Position numbers and translations under genes: made by a program. The notes beneath the pieces were generated by a model, which saw only the letters and a program-made list of their open reading frames with translations, did no database searches and had not been told where the DNA came from. From Salvelinus alpinus (Eukaryota > Chordata > Actinopteri > Salmoniformes > Salmonidae): 64,000 nucleotides of DNA. The DNA lies in NCBI RefSeq assembly GCF_045679555.1, contig NC_092096.1, positions 24,525,055 through 24,589,054 on the forward strand, in the 5' to 3' direction. How positions within the stretch are numbered: the stretch's first letter is position 1; each line of letters opens with the position of its first letter. Below, piece by piece: positions 35,432-48,000 of the stretch.

Positions 35432-38400
35432 ATGATAAAGAAATTTGACAAGAAGGACGAAGAGTCTGGTAAGATAAATTAAGTGTAAAGAAATCAATAT
35501 AGCTACTTGGAAATAGGTAACGTTTTTTTGCCAACTAGTTACCGCTGACGTTAGCTAGCTAGTAGCTAGCATTCTAGCTAGGTAACGTTAACTACACTAA
35601 GTTTGTATTCGTTTGGTGGATATTTTTTTGTTGTCAAATAGATGTCTGTCTTTGTTGATCACACTAGCTATATGTGTCTATTTGTTGAGCAGATATGTAA
35701 ATTGCCTGCTAGAGACGCTTTAAGCTAGCTATCTGTCAAATTAGCTTGCAAACTAGCTAACGTTAGTTGGTTATGAAGACTAAGTTAACTGTGCCTAGTA
35801 AAAAATACACTTCTTTGGCTGTGCCGTGTAAAATTTGATAAGAGATTCAATATCTAGTTGGCTACATGTGTCTATCGATGTACCGTATACTGGTAGTTAG
35901 CTACCTAATTTAGTTCATTTAAAAACTGTCAATGTCGTCTTGCTCACTCAAGTTTGTTGACCATAACTAGACGAGGTTTAAGCTACTACTTAAGTTATCT
36001 AGTTACGAAATCCACATTCAACACGATATAGTAATGACGCATAGTAAGCGAACTACCTAGTTAGTCTTTATAGTTCCAATATAATCCAATTTTGTCTTAA
36101 TGTGGCTATTTTCTCTTCGCTGCAACAATTAGGAAGTGGCTCTAACCCTTTCCAGCATCTTGAAAAGAGTGCAGTGTTGCAAGAGGCTCGTATTTTCAAC
36201 GAGACTCCGATCAACCCCAGAAGATGTCTCCACATCCTCACCAAGATCATTTACCTACTCAACCAGGTGAGAAACAAACCCATAACATGCAAACCAATTG
36301 TTTTGCATGTAAACCCTTTGATATTAACAGAAGATGTTTCTATGTTCTGTCTAGGGGGAGCACTTTGGAACTATGGAGGCGACCGAGGCCTTCTTCGCAA
36401 TGACCAGGCTCTTCCAGTCCAATGATGTGAGAATAAGTTATTGCTTTGGGTTTAATTAAATTATTGCTGATCATACAAGTAAACAACATTATCGACAGAA
36501 CATACCGCAACATAAACAATACATGATGACATAAACTCACAAACTAACCTCAAACAAGTCCAACTAGTGCCATTAAATGAGTATTCAATGAGTAGTGTTG
36601 TAATTGACGTATTGTAGAGATGTGGACCGTAGTGTTTATGTATAGCATTATCTGTTTTTGAAAATGTCTCTCTGTATTCCTTCAGCAAACCCTGAGAAGG
36701 ATGTGCTACCTTACCATCAAGGAGATGGCCAACATCTCTGAGGATGTCATCATTGTCACCAGCAGCCTGACCAAGGACATGACTGGCAAGGAGGATGTGT
36801 ACAGAGGACCTGCCATCAGAGCTCTCTGCAGGATCACGGATGTCAGTCTGTCTCTCTGTCTCTCTCACTCTCTCTCCCTCCCTGTCTTTGTGTCTTTCCC
36901 TCTCGGTCTGTCTGTTTCTCTCCCTGATTTTTATTAGTCTGTGTTTTCTTTTTGTTTCCATTCTGATAGCTGAACAGTATTATTTAATTTTTTACATCCA
37001 GCTTACATTGTGTTATTGTAATTGGACTAAACCTATGCTTTTTGGTCAATAAACTCAAGCCCTACTTTGTAACTCTGTCCCACAGACCACCATGCTGCAG
37101 GCCATTGAGAGATACATGAAACAGGCCATCGTTGACAAAGTGCCCAGTGTGTCCAGCTCTGCCCTGGTCTCCTCTCTGGTAAGAAATTAGCCACACTGCG
37201 CCTGGATGTCTCAAGGTGACTGTGTCATTTGCAAGTACTCCCATTGCTTTGTGGGTAATGTATTTTGTGGTTTCTGTGTGTCTGTAGCACATGGTTAAGA
37301 TGAGCTACGACGTGGTGAAGCGCTGGGTGAACGAGGCACAGGAGGCAGCTTCCAGTGACAACATCATGGTCCAGGTGGGTTACACACACTCTGATAACCT
37401 GTTCATTAGGCACCAAGCAGAAGAAAGAACCTATGTTTTACTGTTATCTTCACTCATTCAATATGAAATACACTGAAAAAGGTTTTGATATGTTGTTCCC
37501 TAATGAACACAACCCGGGTAAGTTGAAAGAGAATCACTTCCACTGTGACCTCTCTGTGATTCCCCCCCAGTACCACGCCCTGGGCCTGCTGTACCACCTG
37601 AGGAAGAATGACCGACTGGCCGTATCCAAGATGCTCAACAAGTTCACCAAGTCTGGCCTCAAGTCCCCCTTTGCCTACTGCATGCTCATCCGCATCGCCA
37701 GCAAGCTGTTGGAGGAGACCGAGGCAGGGTAGGTAGCACCATGGAAGCACTGCCACGTAGACCGAGGCAGGGTAGATGGCACCGTGGAAGCACTGCCACG
37801 CAGAACGAGGCAGGGTAGATGGCACTGTGGAAGCACTGCCACGCAGACCGAGGCAGGGTAGATGGCACTGTGGAAGCACTGCCACGCAGACCGAGGCAGG
37901 GTAGATGGCACTGTGGAAGCACTGCCACGCAGACCGAGGCAGGGTAGATGGCACTGTGGAAGCACTGCCACGCAGACCGAGGCAGGGTAGATGGCACCAT
38001 GGAAGCACTGTCACGCAGACCGAGGCAGGGTAGGTGGCACCGTGGAAGCACTGTCATGTAGACCGAGGCAGGGTAGGTGGCACCGTGGAAGCACTGCCAC
38101 GCAGACCGAGGCAGGGTAGGGGGCACCATGGAAGCACTGTCATGCGGACCGAGGCAGGGTAGGTGGCACCGTGGAAGCACTGTCACGCGGACCGAGGCAG
38201 GGTAGGTGGCACCGTGGAAGCACTGTCACGTAGACCGAGGCAGGGTAGGTGGCACCGTGGAAGCACTGTCACGTGGACCGAGGCAGGGTCGGTGGCACCG
38301 TGGAAGCACTGTCACGCGGACCGAGGCAGGGTAGGTGGCACCGTGGAAGCACTGTCACGCGGACCGAGGCAGGGTAGGTGGCACCGTGGAAGCACTGTCA

Positions 38401-41400
38401 CGTAGACCGAGGCAGGGTAGGTGGCACCGTGGAAGCACTGTCACGTAGACCGAGGCAGGGTAGGTGGCACCATGGAAACACTGTCACGCAGACCGAGGCA
38501 GGGTAGGTGGCACCATGGAAGCACTGTCACGCGGACCGAGGCAGGGTCGGTGGCACCGTGGAAGCACTGTCACGCGGACCGAGGCAGGGTAGGTGGCACC
38601 GTGGAAGCACTGTCACGCGGACCGAGGCAGGGTCGGTGGCACCGTGGAAGCACTGTCACGTGGACCGAGGCAGGGTCGGTGGCACCGTGGAAGCACTGTC
38701 ACGCGGACCGAGGCAGGGTAGGTGGCACCGTGGAAGCACTGTCACGCGGACCGAGGCAGGGTAGGTGGCACCGTGGAAGCACTGTCACGCGGACCGAGGC
38801 AGGGTAGGTGGCACCGTGGAAGCACTGTCACGTGGACCGAGGCAGGGTCGGTGGCACCGTGGAAGCACTGTCACGCGGACCGAGGCAGGGTAGGTGGCAC
38901 CGTGGAAGCACTGTCACGCGGACCGAGGCAGGGTAGGTGGCACCGTGGAAGCACTGTCACGTAGACCGAGGCAGGGTAGGTGGCACCATGGAAGCACTGT
39001 CACGTAGACCGAGGCAGGGTAGGTGGCACCATGGAAACACTGTCACGCAGACCGAGGCAGGGTAGGTGGCACCATGGAAGCACTGTCACGCGGACCGAGG
39101 CAGGGTAGGTGGCACCATGGAAGCACTGTCACGCGGACCGAGGCAGGGTAGGTGGCACCATGGAAGCACTGTCACGCAGACCGAGGCAGGGTAGGTGGCA
39201 CCGTGGAAGCACTGTCACGCGGACCGAGGCAGGGTAGGTGGCACCATGGAAGCACTGTCACGCGGACCGAGGCAGGGTAGGTGGCACCATGGAAGCACTG
39301 TCACGTAGACTCAGGCAGGGTAGATAAACACTGTCATGGACTGTTTACTTGAATGTGTTTTCTAGTCTGTCTACAGTGGGTTGGTGTCTAGTATTCCCTT
39401 TCATTGATATGTATAGTTTTTATTCAACATCAGGGGGAAGTGATCTGTGTAGTGACCTCATGCATTTTTTAATTTTAATGATTTAACCTTTTATTTAACT
39501 AGGAAAGTCAGTTAAGAACAAATTTCTTATTTACAATGACAGCCTACCAAAAGGCAAAATGCCTCCTGCGGGGACGAGGGCCTGGGATTAAAACAAATAA
39601 AATAAATACAATATAAATATAGGACAAAACACACATCAAGACAAGAGACAACACTACATAAAGAGAGACCTAAGACAGCAACATAGCAAGGCAGCAACAC
39701 ATGACAACACAGCATGGTACAGAAGCAACATAACAACATGGTAGCAGCACAAAACATGGTACAAACATTATTGGGCTCAGACAACAGCCCAAAGGGCAAG
39801 AAGGTAGAGACAACAATATATCACACAAAGCAGCCATAACTGTCAAAGTCCATACACATGGCAGCGGAGGACACAGAATGCACAGTGTCAAATTTTACTT
39901 TATAAACATATTTGGTATATTTTTGTCGTCTTGTGTGTGTGTGGCATTGTAATACAGATGGTTGGCTATTTTCTGTTTGCAGACATGACAGCCCCCTGTT
40001 TGACTTCATTGAGAGCTGTCTGAGGAACAAGCATGAGATGGTGGTGTATGAGGCAGCCTCGGCCATAGTCCACATGCCCAACTGTACTGCCAGAGAGCTG
40101 GCCCCCGCTGTCTCTGGTGAGTCTCTGTAATTACAGCCATTTTGGTAAATACACCTTACTTTCTAGTGTCCACATGTGGGTACCTACCTGAAAAAATTGA
40201 TATTAGAGGTTGTAGTATCCTATGAACCTAGTACCTCTGGTTTTACCACTTGACTGTCTGTTATTGTGTTTCTCTCCAGTCCTGCAGCTGTTCTGCAGCT
40301 CTCCCAAAGCAGCCCTGAGATACGCAGCTGTCAGGACCCTCAACAAGGTGGGTCTCCACTTCTCCATGCTCTTCATTACTCTGAGTTACCTGTGTTTTAC
40401 ATTGAGTATACTGTATTTACAACCGCATTCCGCTGTTTGTCCACCAGGTGGCGATGAAGCACCCGTCGGCCGTGACTGCGTGCAACCTGGACCTGGAGAA
40501 CCTGATCACTGACTCGAACCGCAGCATCGCCACGCTGGCCATCACCACACTGCTGAAGACAGGCAGCGAGAGCAGTGTGGACCGCCTCATGAAACAGATC
40601 TCCTCCTTCGTCTCTGAGATCTCTGACGAGTTCAAGGTGAGGAGGAGGATGAGTTTTAGTTTAATGTGTAGTTTCTCCTCAATGATATGCTCTTGTTTTT
40701 CCCCTCTACAATACTCTAGTTTAATAATTTAGGCATTTAAATAGTTGGATAATCTATTAGAATACACTCAATATGTAATCCCCCCCAAAAAATATATTTG
40801 TCGGAAGTTAAACTATATTTTAAACAAACCACAACTACTTTAATCTATTTCCAAATGGGATATTATTTCACCAAAGTGAAGTCCTATCCTCTGACTGCTG
40901 AGTGTGTTTCAGGTGGTGGTTGTGCAGGCCATCAGTGCCCTGTGTCAGAAGTATCCCAGAAAGCACAGCGTCATGATGAACTTCCTGTCCAACATGCTCC
41001 GAGACGACGTGAGTGGAACACCCTGACTGAGCAGCCTAATGTCTTTTGTCACTGATGTGTAGGACAAGAGAACCTATTGAAGGACATTTATGTTTCACTG
41101 ACATGAAACCATCTGGACTACAGACAAACAGGAGCTCTTTGGCCAACTCTGGCACATTTACATTGATATGACCACTCAGTTTTCTGATTTTATGTACCAC
41201 TGTCCCTGAAACATAAATTCTTTCAATGATGCCTCTCCTCTCAGGGTGGCTTTGAGTACAAGCGGGCCATCGTGGACTGCATCATCAGCATCATCGAGGA
41301 GAACCCAGAGAGCAAGGAGACGGGGCTGGCCCACCTGTGTGAGTTCATCGAGGACTGTGAGCACACGGTGCTGGCCACCAAGATCCTCCACCTGCTGGGC

Positions 41401-42086
41401 AAGGAGGGCCCGCGCACGCCCTCGCCATCCAAGTACATCCGCTTCATCTTCAACCGCGTGGTGCTGGAGAGCGAGGCCGTCAGAGCCGGTGAGAAATGGG
41501 GGAGTGTGTGTTTTAACCCCTGCTGGCCTGGAGTTGTCAATAGCATGTGTGTTTGAGAGACAGAGTTGTGTGTGTCTGGGTGCAACATGAATGGTAGTTC
41601 TGATAAGTCTGTTGGGATTGGCTCCACTAACTGGTGACATCACCAACCATGAAAGGATCAATTCATTAATATGAAGACAAATGGTATTTGCGCCTGGCTT
41701 TTCAACAGAAACTCACTGTTAATCATAAAGGGTTTAAACTAATGTGAGTTACCACGTTGTTGTAGTTTATACACATTGTGTATTAACTAAGCTCCTTTCT
41801 CGCCCCTGTAGCTGCGGTCAGTGCTCTGGCTAAGTTTGGAGCCCAGAATGATGACCTTCTCCCCAGTGTGTTAGTCCTGATGCAGAGGTAGAGACAGCCT
41901 TTCACTGGCTCCCGGTCATAATGATCCATTCCCTGTGTGGTTACCACTCTAAAGTGTGTTGACGTATGGTGTGTGTTACTAGGTGTATGATGGACAGTGA
42001 CGACGAGGTGAGGGACAGAGCCACCTTCTACATGAACGTGCTGCAGCAGAAGCAGAAAGCCCTCAACGCTGCCTACATTTTCAACG
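35432..42086 (+). CDS. copg2: copg2 trunk exons (1-14)
   Basis: These encode the adaptin-type HEAT solenoid that packs against zeta-COP and binds Arf1-GTP (family knowledge). Landmarks: [20 protein letters not shown] (exon 4), [20 protein letters not shown] (exon 6), [20 protein letters not shown] (exon 8), [20 protein letters not shown] (exon 11) and the 244-nt exon 12 with [20 protein letters not shown]. Exon 7 ends at 37728 in the middle of a Gly codon (GG|A), where the intronic 43-bp array begins. Confidence 0.95.
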
Positions 42087-45000
42087 GTGAGAACACACAC
42101 TGCGCTCCTAGTCTCCTAACTTGAGAACACTAGAGTGTGTGGACATATCTGGTCCAATTCAGGAAGTAAGGTTGTGTTCTTTGATTGTGGTCCCTCAAAC
42201 TCTCTCAGTGAATCGACATGTGCAGAGAATTAATTTTTCTCCATCGAACATTTATTCATTTTGAGGTATTTCCTTTATTGAACCGTCTGTCTCCTCCTGT
42301 CAGGTCTGTCGGTGTCTGTCCCGGGTCTCGAGAAGTCCCTCCACCAGTACACCCTGGAGCCCACAGAGAAGCCCTTCGATATGAAGTCGGTTCCCCTGGC
42401 CAACACACCCATCACAGAGCAGAAGACCGAATTCGCTCCTGTGGCCACTAGCAAGCTTCCAGAGAAACCAGGCCCGACGCGCCAAGACATCTACCAGGGT
42501 ACAGTCACCTTACTTGAAACTATCATGGCAAGACATGGCGTTATCACAAGGAAAAAAAAGAATTTCTGAAGTAAAAGGACCCACTCACATTTATTTTCCA
42601 AGCTATAGCACATAGTATTTTGCATGGAAACACGTTCTTAATGAACCATAGAATTCAGTCTGCTAAGAGTTATTAGCCATGGAAAACCAAATATCATAGT
42701 AGCAGTAGTTGTGATACTAGTATTGTGGCATCAACAACTTCAGAGCAGCAAAAACTTGAGGGCAGCTATAATATTGTGGTAGTTAGGACTAGGGGTGGAT
42801 TCAGCTATAATATTGTAGTAGTTAGGACTAGGGGTGGATTCAGCTATAATATTGTAGTAGTTAGGACTAGGGGTGGATTCAGCTATAATATTGAAGTATC
42901 TAGGACTAGGGGTGGATTCAGCCTATAATATTGTAGTAGTTAGGACTAGGGGTGGATTCAGCTATAATATTGTAGTAGTTAGGACTAGGGGTGGATTCAG
43001 CTATAATATTGTGGTAGTTAGGACTAGGTGTGGATTCAGCTATAATATTGAAGTATTTAGGACTAGGGGTGGATTCAGCTATAATATTGTAGTAGTTAGG
43101 ACTAGGGGTGGATTCAGCTATAATATTGTGGTAGTTAGGACTAGGGGTGGATTCAGCTATAATATTGTGGTAGTTAGGACTAGGTGTGGATTCAGCTATA
43201 ATATTGTAGTAGTTAGGACTAGGGGTGGATTCAGCTATAATATTGTAGTAGTTAGGACTAGGGGTGGATTCAGCTATAATATTGTGGTAGTTAGGACTAG
43301 GGGTGGATTCAGCTATAATATTGTAGTAGTTAGGACTAGGGGTGGATTCAGCTATAATATTGTAGTAGTTAGGACTAGGGGTGGATTCAGCTATAATATT
43401 GTAGTAGTTAGGACTAGGGGTGGATTCAGCTATAATATTGTGGTAGTTAGGACTAGGGGTGGATTCAGCTATAATATTGTAGTAGTTAGGACTAGGGGTG
43501 GATTCAGCTATAATATTGTAGTAGTTAGGACTAGGTGTGGATTCAGCTATAATATTGTAGTAGTTAGGACTAGGTGTGGATTCAGCTATAATATTGTAGT
43601 AGTTAGGACTAGGGGTGGATTCAGCTATAATATTGTGGTAGTTAGGACTAGGTGTGGATTCAGCTATAATATTGTAGTAGTTAGGACTAGGTGTGGATTC
43701 AGCTATAATATTGAAGTATTTAGGACTAGTGGTGGATTTGGAACTGGGCCTCTCCTCTAATCTCTCCTCCTCCTGTCAACAGAACAACTGGCAGCCATTC
43801 CAGAATTCCAGGGCCTGGGTTCTCTCTTCAAGACGTCGGAGGCGGTGCAGCTGACCGAGGCGGAGACTGAGTATGTGGTGCGCTGCGTCAAGCACACCTT
43901 CGCCAGACACATGGTGTTCCAGTTCGACTGCACCAACACGCTCAACGACCAGCTCCTGCAGAAGGTAGGGCTACACTGGTGACTGGTGCGCTGTAGGAAG
44001 TTCACGGCTCCTAGAATGCACAGCGATTGTCAATGTGTGGAGGTTTAGTTGGGTGCAAAATGGCTGCAGTGGCATCACCCCAAATCCCTCCTTACACTGT
44101 AGATATCTTTGAGCAGTTTGAAAAGCATAATCCTATTCAATTAATTTTATAAAGCTTTATTGTCCATTCAACTGACAGTAGACAGAAACGTGGCTTTGGT
44201 GCCTCACATTTAAAATCTACAACACTGACATTAAGACACAGGACTACATGTATAGAAATGTATTAAGTGGAAGTCCACTTGTTGTCCTTCAGGTTATGGT
44301 TCAGATGGAGCCGTCGGAGGCCTACGAGGTTCTCCACTACGTCCCTGCTGCTAACCTGCCCTACAGCCAGCCTGGCTCCTGCTACAGCCTGGTCAGACTG
44401 CCTGAAGATGACCCCACCGCAGGTTACTTTTATTAAACCTGTGTGTGACTGTGTGTGAGGGAGAGAGAGAAATAAGCCGTTTTCATGAGGGCAACTCAGA
44501 AGTGCTTAGTGTGACGTCAGTGTTGTAACTCTGTTAATACCCTTCTCAGAACTAAAGAATCTGAATGGTTTTCCATTGAGAGAGAAAAGCACTTATCTGC
44601 TGGCCTTCTTCAAACACTAAGGACACTTACTTACATCACGTAGCCTAGTCATGTAATGTCTGCACTGTCGATGTCATATTAAATGTGTTGTCTGCTCTCC
44701 AGTGTCCTGTACGTTCAGCTGTACTCTGAAGTACCTGGTGAAAGACTGCGACCCCAACACAGGAGAGCCCGATGACGACGGCTACGATGACGAATATGTG
44801 GTATGAGCTCAATATAAAACCTATTTTAAAAATTTAACTCATTTATCCCAAAAATAATTATATCTTGTTTACCGTCATTTGCCTAAATTCTCTATTCTCC
44901 CCTTTTTCTACCTTCTCTGCTCTCCTCCCCCCCCCCCCCCCCCCCCGTGTGTGTGTCAGCTGGAAGACTTGGAGGTGACCGTAGCAGACCACATCCAGAA

Positions 45001-48000
45001 GGTGTTGAAGCCTAACTTTGCCGCAGCCTGGGACGAGGTGGGAGACGACTTTGAGAAGGAGGAGACGTTCGCCCTGGCCTCTGTCAGAACGTTAGACGGT
45101 AATTATTTCAATCGGGATCTTTGGATTTATCACCACAACATTGAAACAGTGTACATTCTGTGAGCTGTTTTAGAGCAGTGGTTCCCATACATAGAAATAT
45201 CATCATTAACAGTTGTATTGATTTTCTCCATACTTTTCTCTCTCCATTGTGACTCACTTAAAGCCTTTTGAGCTTGTTTGTGAGGCATCAAATGGGCTAT
45301 TTCTGACCATAATTCAGTCTTTAAATAGAACCCAATGGAACTGGCCTCGTGAAAGTGTTTGAACTATGTATTTAACCCAGGTCTGGAGTTGGAACTGGCC
45401 TCGTCAAAGTGTTTGAACTATGTATTTAACCCAGGTCTGGAGTTGGAACTGGCCTCGTCAAAGTATTTGAACTATGTATTTAACCCAGGTCTGGAGTTGG
45501 AACTGGCCTCGTGAAAGTGTTTGAACTATGTATTTAACCCAGGTCTGGAGTTGGAACTGGCCTCGTCAAAGTGTTTGAACTATGTATTTAACCCAGGTCT
45601 GGAGTTGGAACTGGCCTCGTGAAAGTGTTTGAACTATGTATTTAACCCAGGTCTGGAGTTGGAACTGGCCTCGTGAAAGTGTTTGAACTATGTATTTAAC
45701 CCAGGTCTGGAGTTGGAACTGGCCTCGTCAAAGTGTTTGAACTATGTATTTAACCCAGGTCTGGAGTTGGAACTGGCCTCGTCAAAGTGTTTGAACTATG
45801 TATTTAACCCAGGTCTGGAGTTGGAACTGGCCTCGTCAAAGTGTTTGAACTATGTATTTAACCCAGGTCTGGAGTTGGAACTGGCCTCGTCAAAGTGTTT
45901 GAACTATGTATTTAACCCAGGTCTGGAGTTGGAACTGGCCTCGTGAAAGTGTTTGAACTATGTATTTAACCCAGGTCTGGAGTTGGAACTGGCCTCGTCA
46001 AAGTGTTTGAACTATGTATTTAACCCAGGTCTGGAGTTGGAACTGGCCTCGTCAAAGTGTTTGAACTATGTATTTAACCCAGGTCTGGAGTTGGAACTGA
46101 CTTAACGTTAAATGATCTGGTTAATTATCATCATCTTATGACACTGCTACATACTTAAAGCAGAGTGAGTAATATGTGTATTTGGACACAGGCACACTGA
46201 AGGCAGGTTGTATCTAGGGTGCTACAGTGTGTCAAGTAAAATCTGCAAGTTGTCTCTGTCGGGGCTGGTGGTAACGTTTCTGTCGGGGCTGGTGGTAACG
46301 TTTCTGTCGGGGCTGGTGGTAACGTTTCTGTCGGGGCTGGTGGTAACGTTTCTGTCGGGGCTGGTGGTAACGTTTCTGTCGGGGCTGGTGGTAACGTTTC
46401 TGTCGGGGCTGGTGGTAACGTTTCTGTAGGGGCTGGTGGTAACGTTTCTGTAGGGGCTGGTGGTAACGTTTCTGTAGGGGCTGGTGGTAACGTTTCTGTC
46501 GGGGCTGGTGGTAACGTTTCTGTCGGGGCTGGTGGTAACGTTTCTGTAGGGGCTGGTGGTAACGTTTCTGTCGGGGCTGGTGGTAACGTTTCTGTCGGGG
46601 CTGGTGGTAACGTTTCTGTCGGGGCTGGTGGTAACGTTTCTGTCGGGGCTGGTGGTAACGTCTCTGGCCATTCAAAATCCCATGGTACTTATTGTAAGAG
46701 TAGGGGTGTTCACCCCGGTGTCAACGCTAAATTCCTAACCTGGACTCCTTCCATCATGGCCACCTAATCATCCCCCTCATTCCTAGTTGGCATATATCAC
46801 ACCTCTCCTCGTACATCACTCCTCACCTCTCCTCGTACATCACTCCTCACCTCTCCTCGTACATCACTCCTCACCTCTCCTCGTACATCACTCCTCACCT
46901 CTCCTCGTACATCACTCCTCACCTCTCCTCGTACATCACTCCTCACCTCTCCTCGTACATCACTCCTCACCTCTCCTCGTACATCACTCCTCACCTCTCC
47001 TCGTACATCACTCCTCACCTCTCCGCCTGTTAGCTGTTGTGTGGTGAACGTTCTGGCACAACAACGGTTGCTGTGCATCACCCAGGTAGAGCTGCAACAC
47101 TGACGCTGGATGAGTTTCCCTTTACTATATAAAGTCCTTAGACTACCTCAGTTGGTAGAAAAGTTTCCCTTTACTATATAAAGTCCTTAGACTACCTCAG
47201 TTGGTAGAAAAGTTTCCCTTTACTATATAAAGTCCTTAGACTACCTCAGTTGGTAGAAAAGTTTCCCTTTACTATATAAAGTCCTTAGACTACCTCAGTT
47301 GGTAGAAAAGTTTCCCTTTACTATATAAAGTCCTTAGACTACCTCAGTTGGTAGAAAAGTTTCCCTTTACTATATAAAGTCCTTAGACTACCTCAGTTGG
47401 TAGAAAAGTTTCCCTTTACTATATAAAGTCCTTAGACTACCTCAGTTGGTAGAAAAGCGCTGTGTAAATCCAATCAATCATTATTATTTGTATACAATCA
47501 CTTATGTGTTATGTGGGGAATATTTCCTGAATTAAAATCACTTGGAGCTGATTTCCTGGAGTGTGTATACTTGGAGCCAAGTACCACCACCTGCGGGCCA
47601 AATTCAGCCCGCGGTCCGCCAGATGGGGGAAGCCTCCTGTTGAGACTGTTGGTCACATCTCCCTGTTCCCTGTCGTCTCTGTAGAGGCTGTTGGTAACAT
47701 CATCAGTTTCCTGGGCATGCAGCCCTGCGAGCGTTCAGACAAGGTCCCAGAAAACAAGAACTCACACATCCTCTTCCTTGCCGGTGGGTGTTTTATTTAT
47801 TTATTGTATCTTGATTTTAATTAATTATTGTTTTGCTTTGTGAATTGTATTGTAGGCTCATTCTGTACCCTTTATTGCCGTAAATATGTTAAGTTCAGTT
47901 TCTAACCTTGACACGGCAGCTTGTTCAACTTCCTGTCACTAGTGTGATGGAAGCAAGCCCCCCATGGTATGAATGACAGTTTCTGTCCCTCCCCTTCCTC

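Noticed and set aside
37454-38964. Several frames of 80-186 codons on both strands
   Set aside because: Products of the 43-bp array; each phase covers the same repeated sequence and has no family resemblance.
42725-43760. 295-codon + strand frame of 13-residue repeats
   Set aside because: A 39-bp intronic minisatellite of copg2. It lies between two well-supported coding exons.
46222-47081. Repeat-encoded frames in copg2 intron 19
   Set aside because: 24-bp minisatellites; intronic, no domain.
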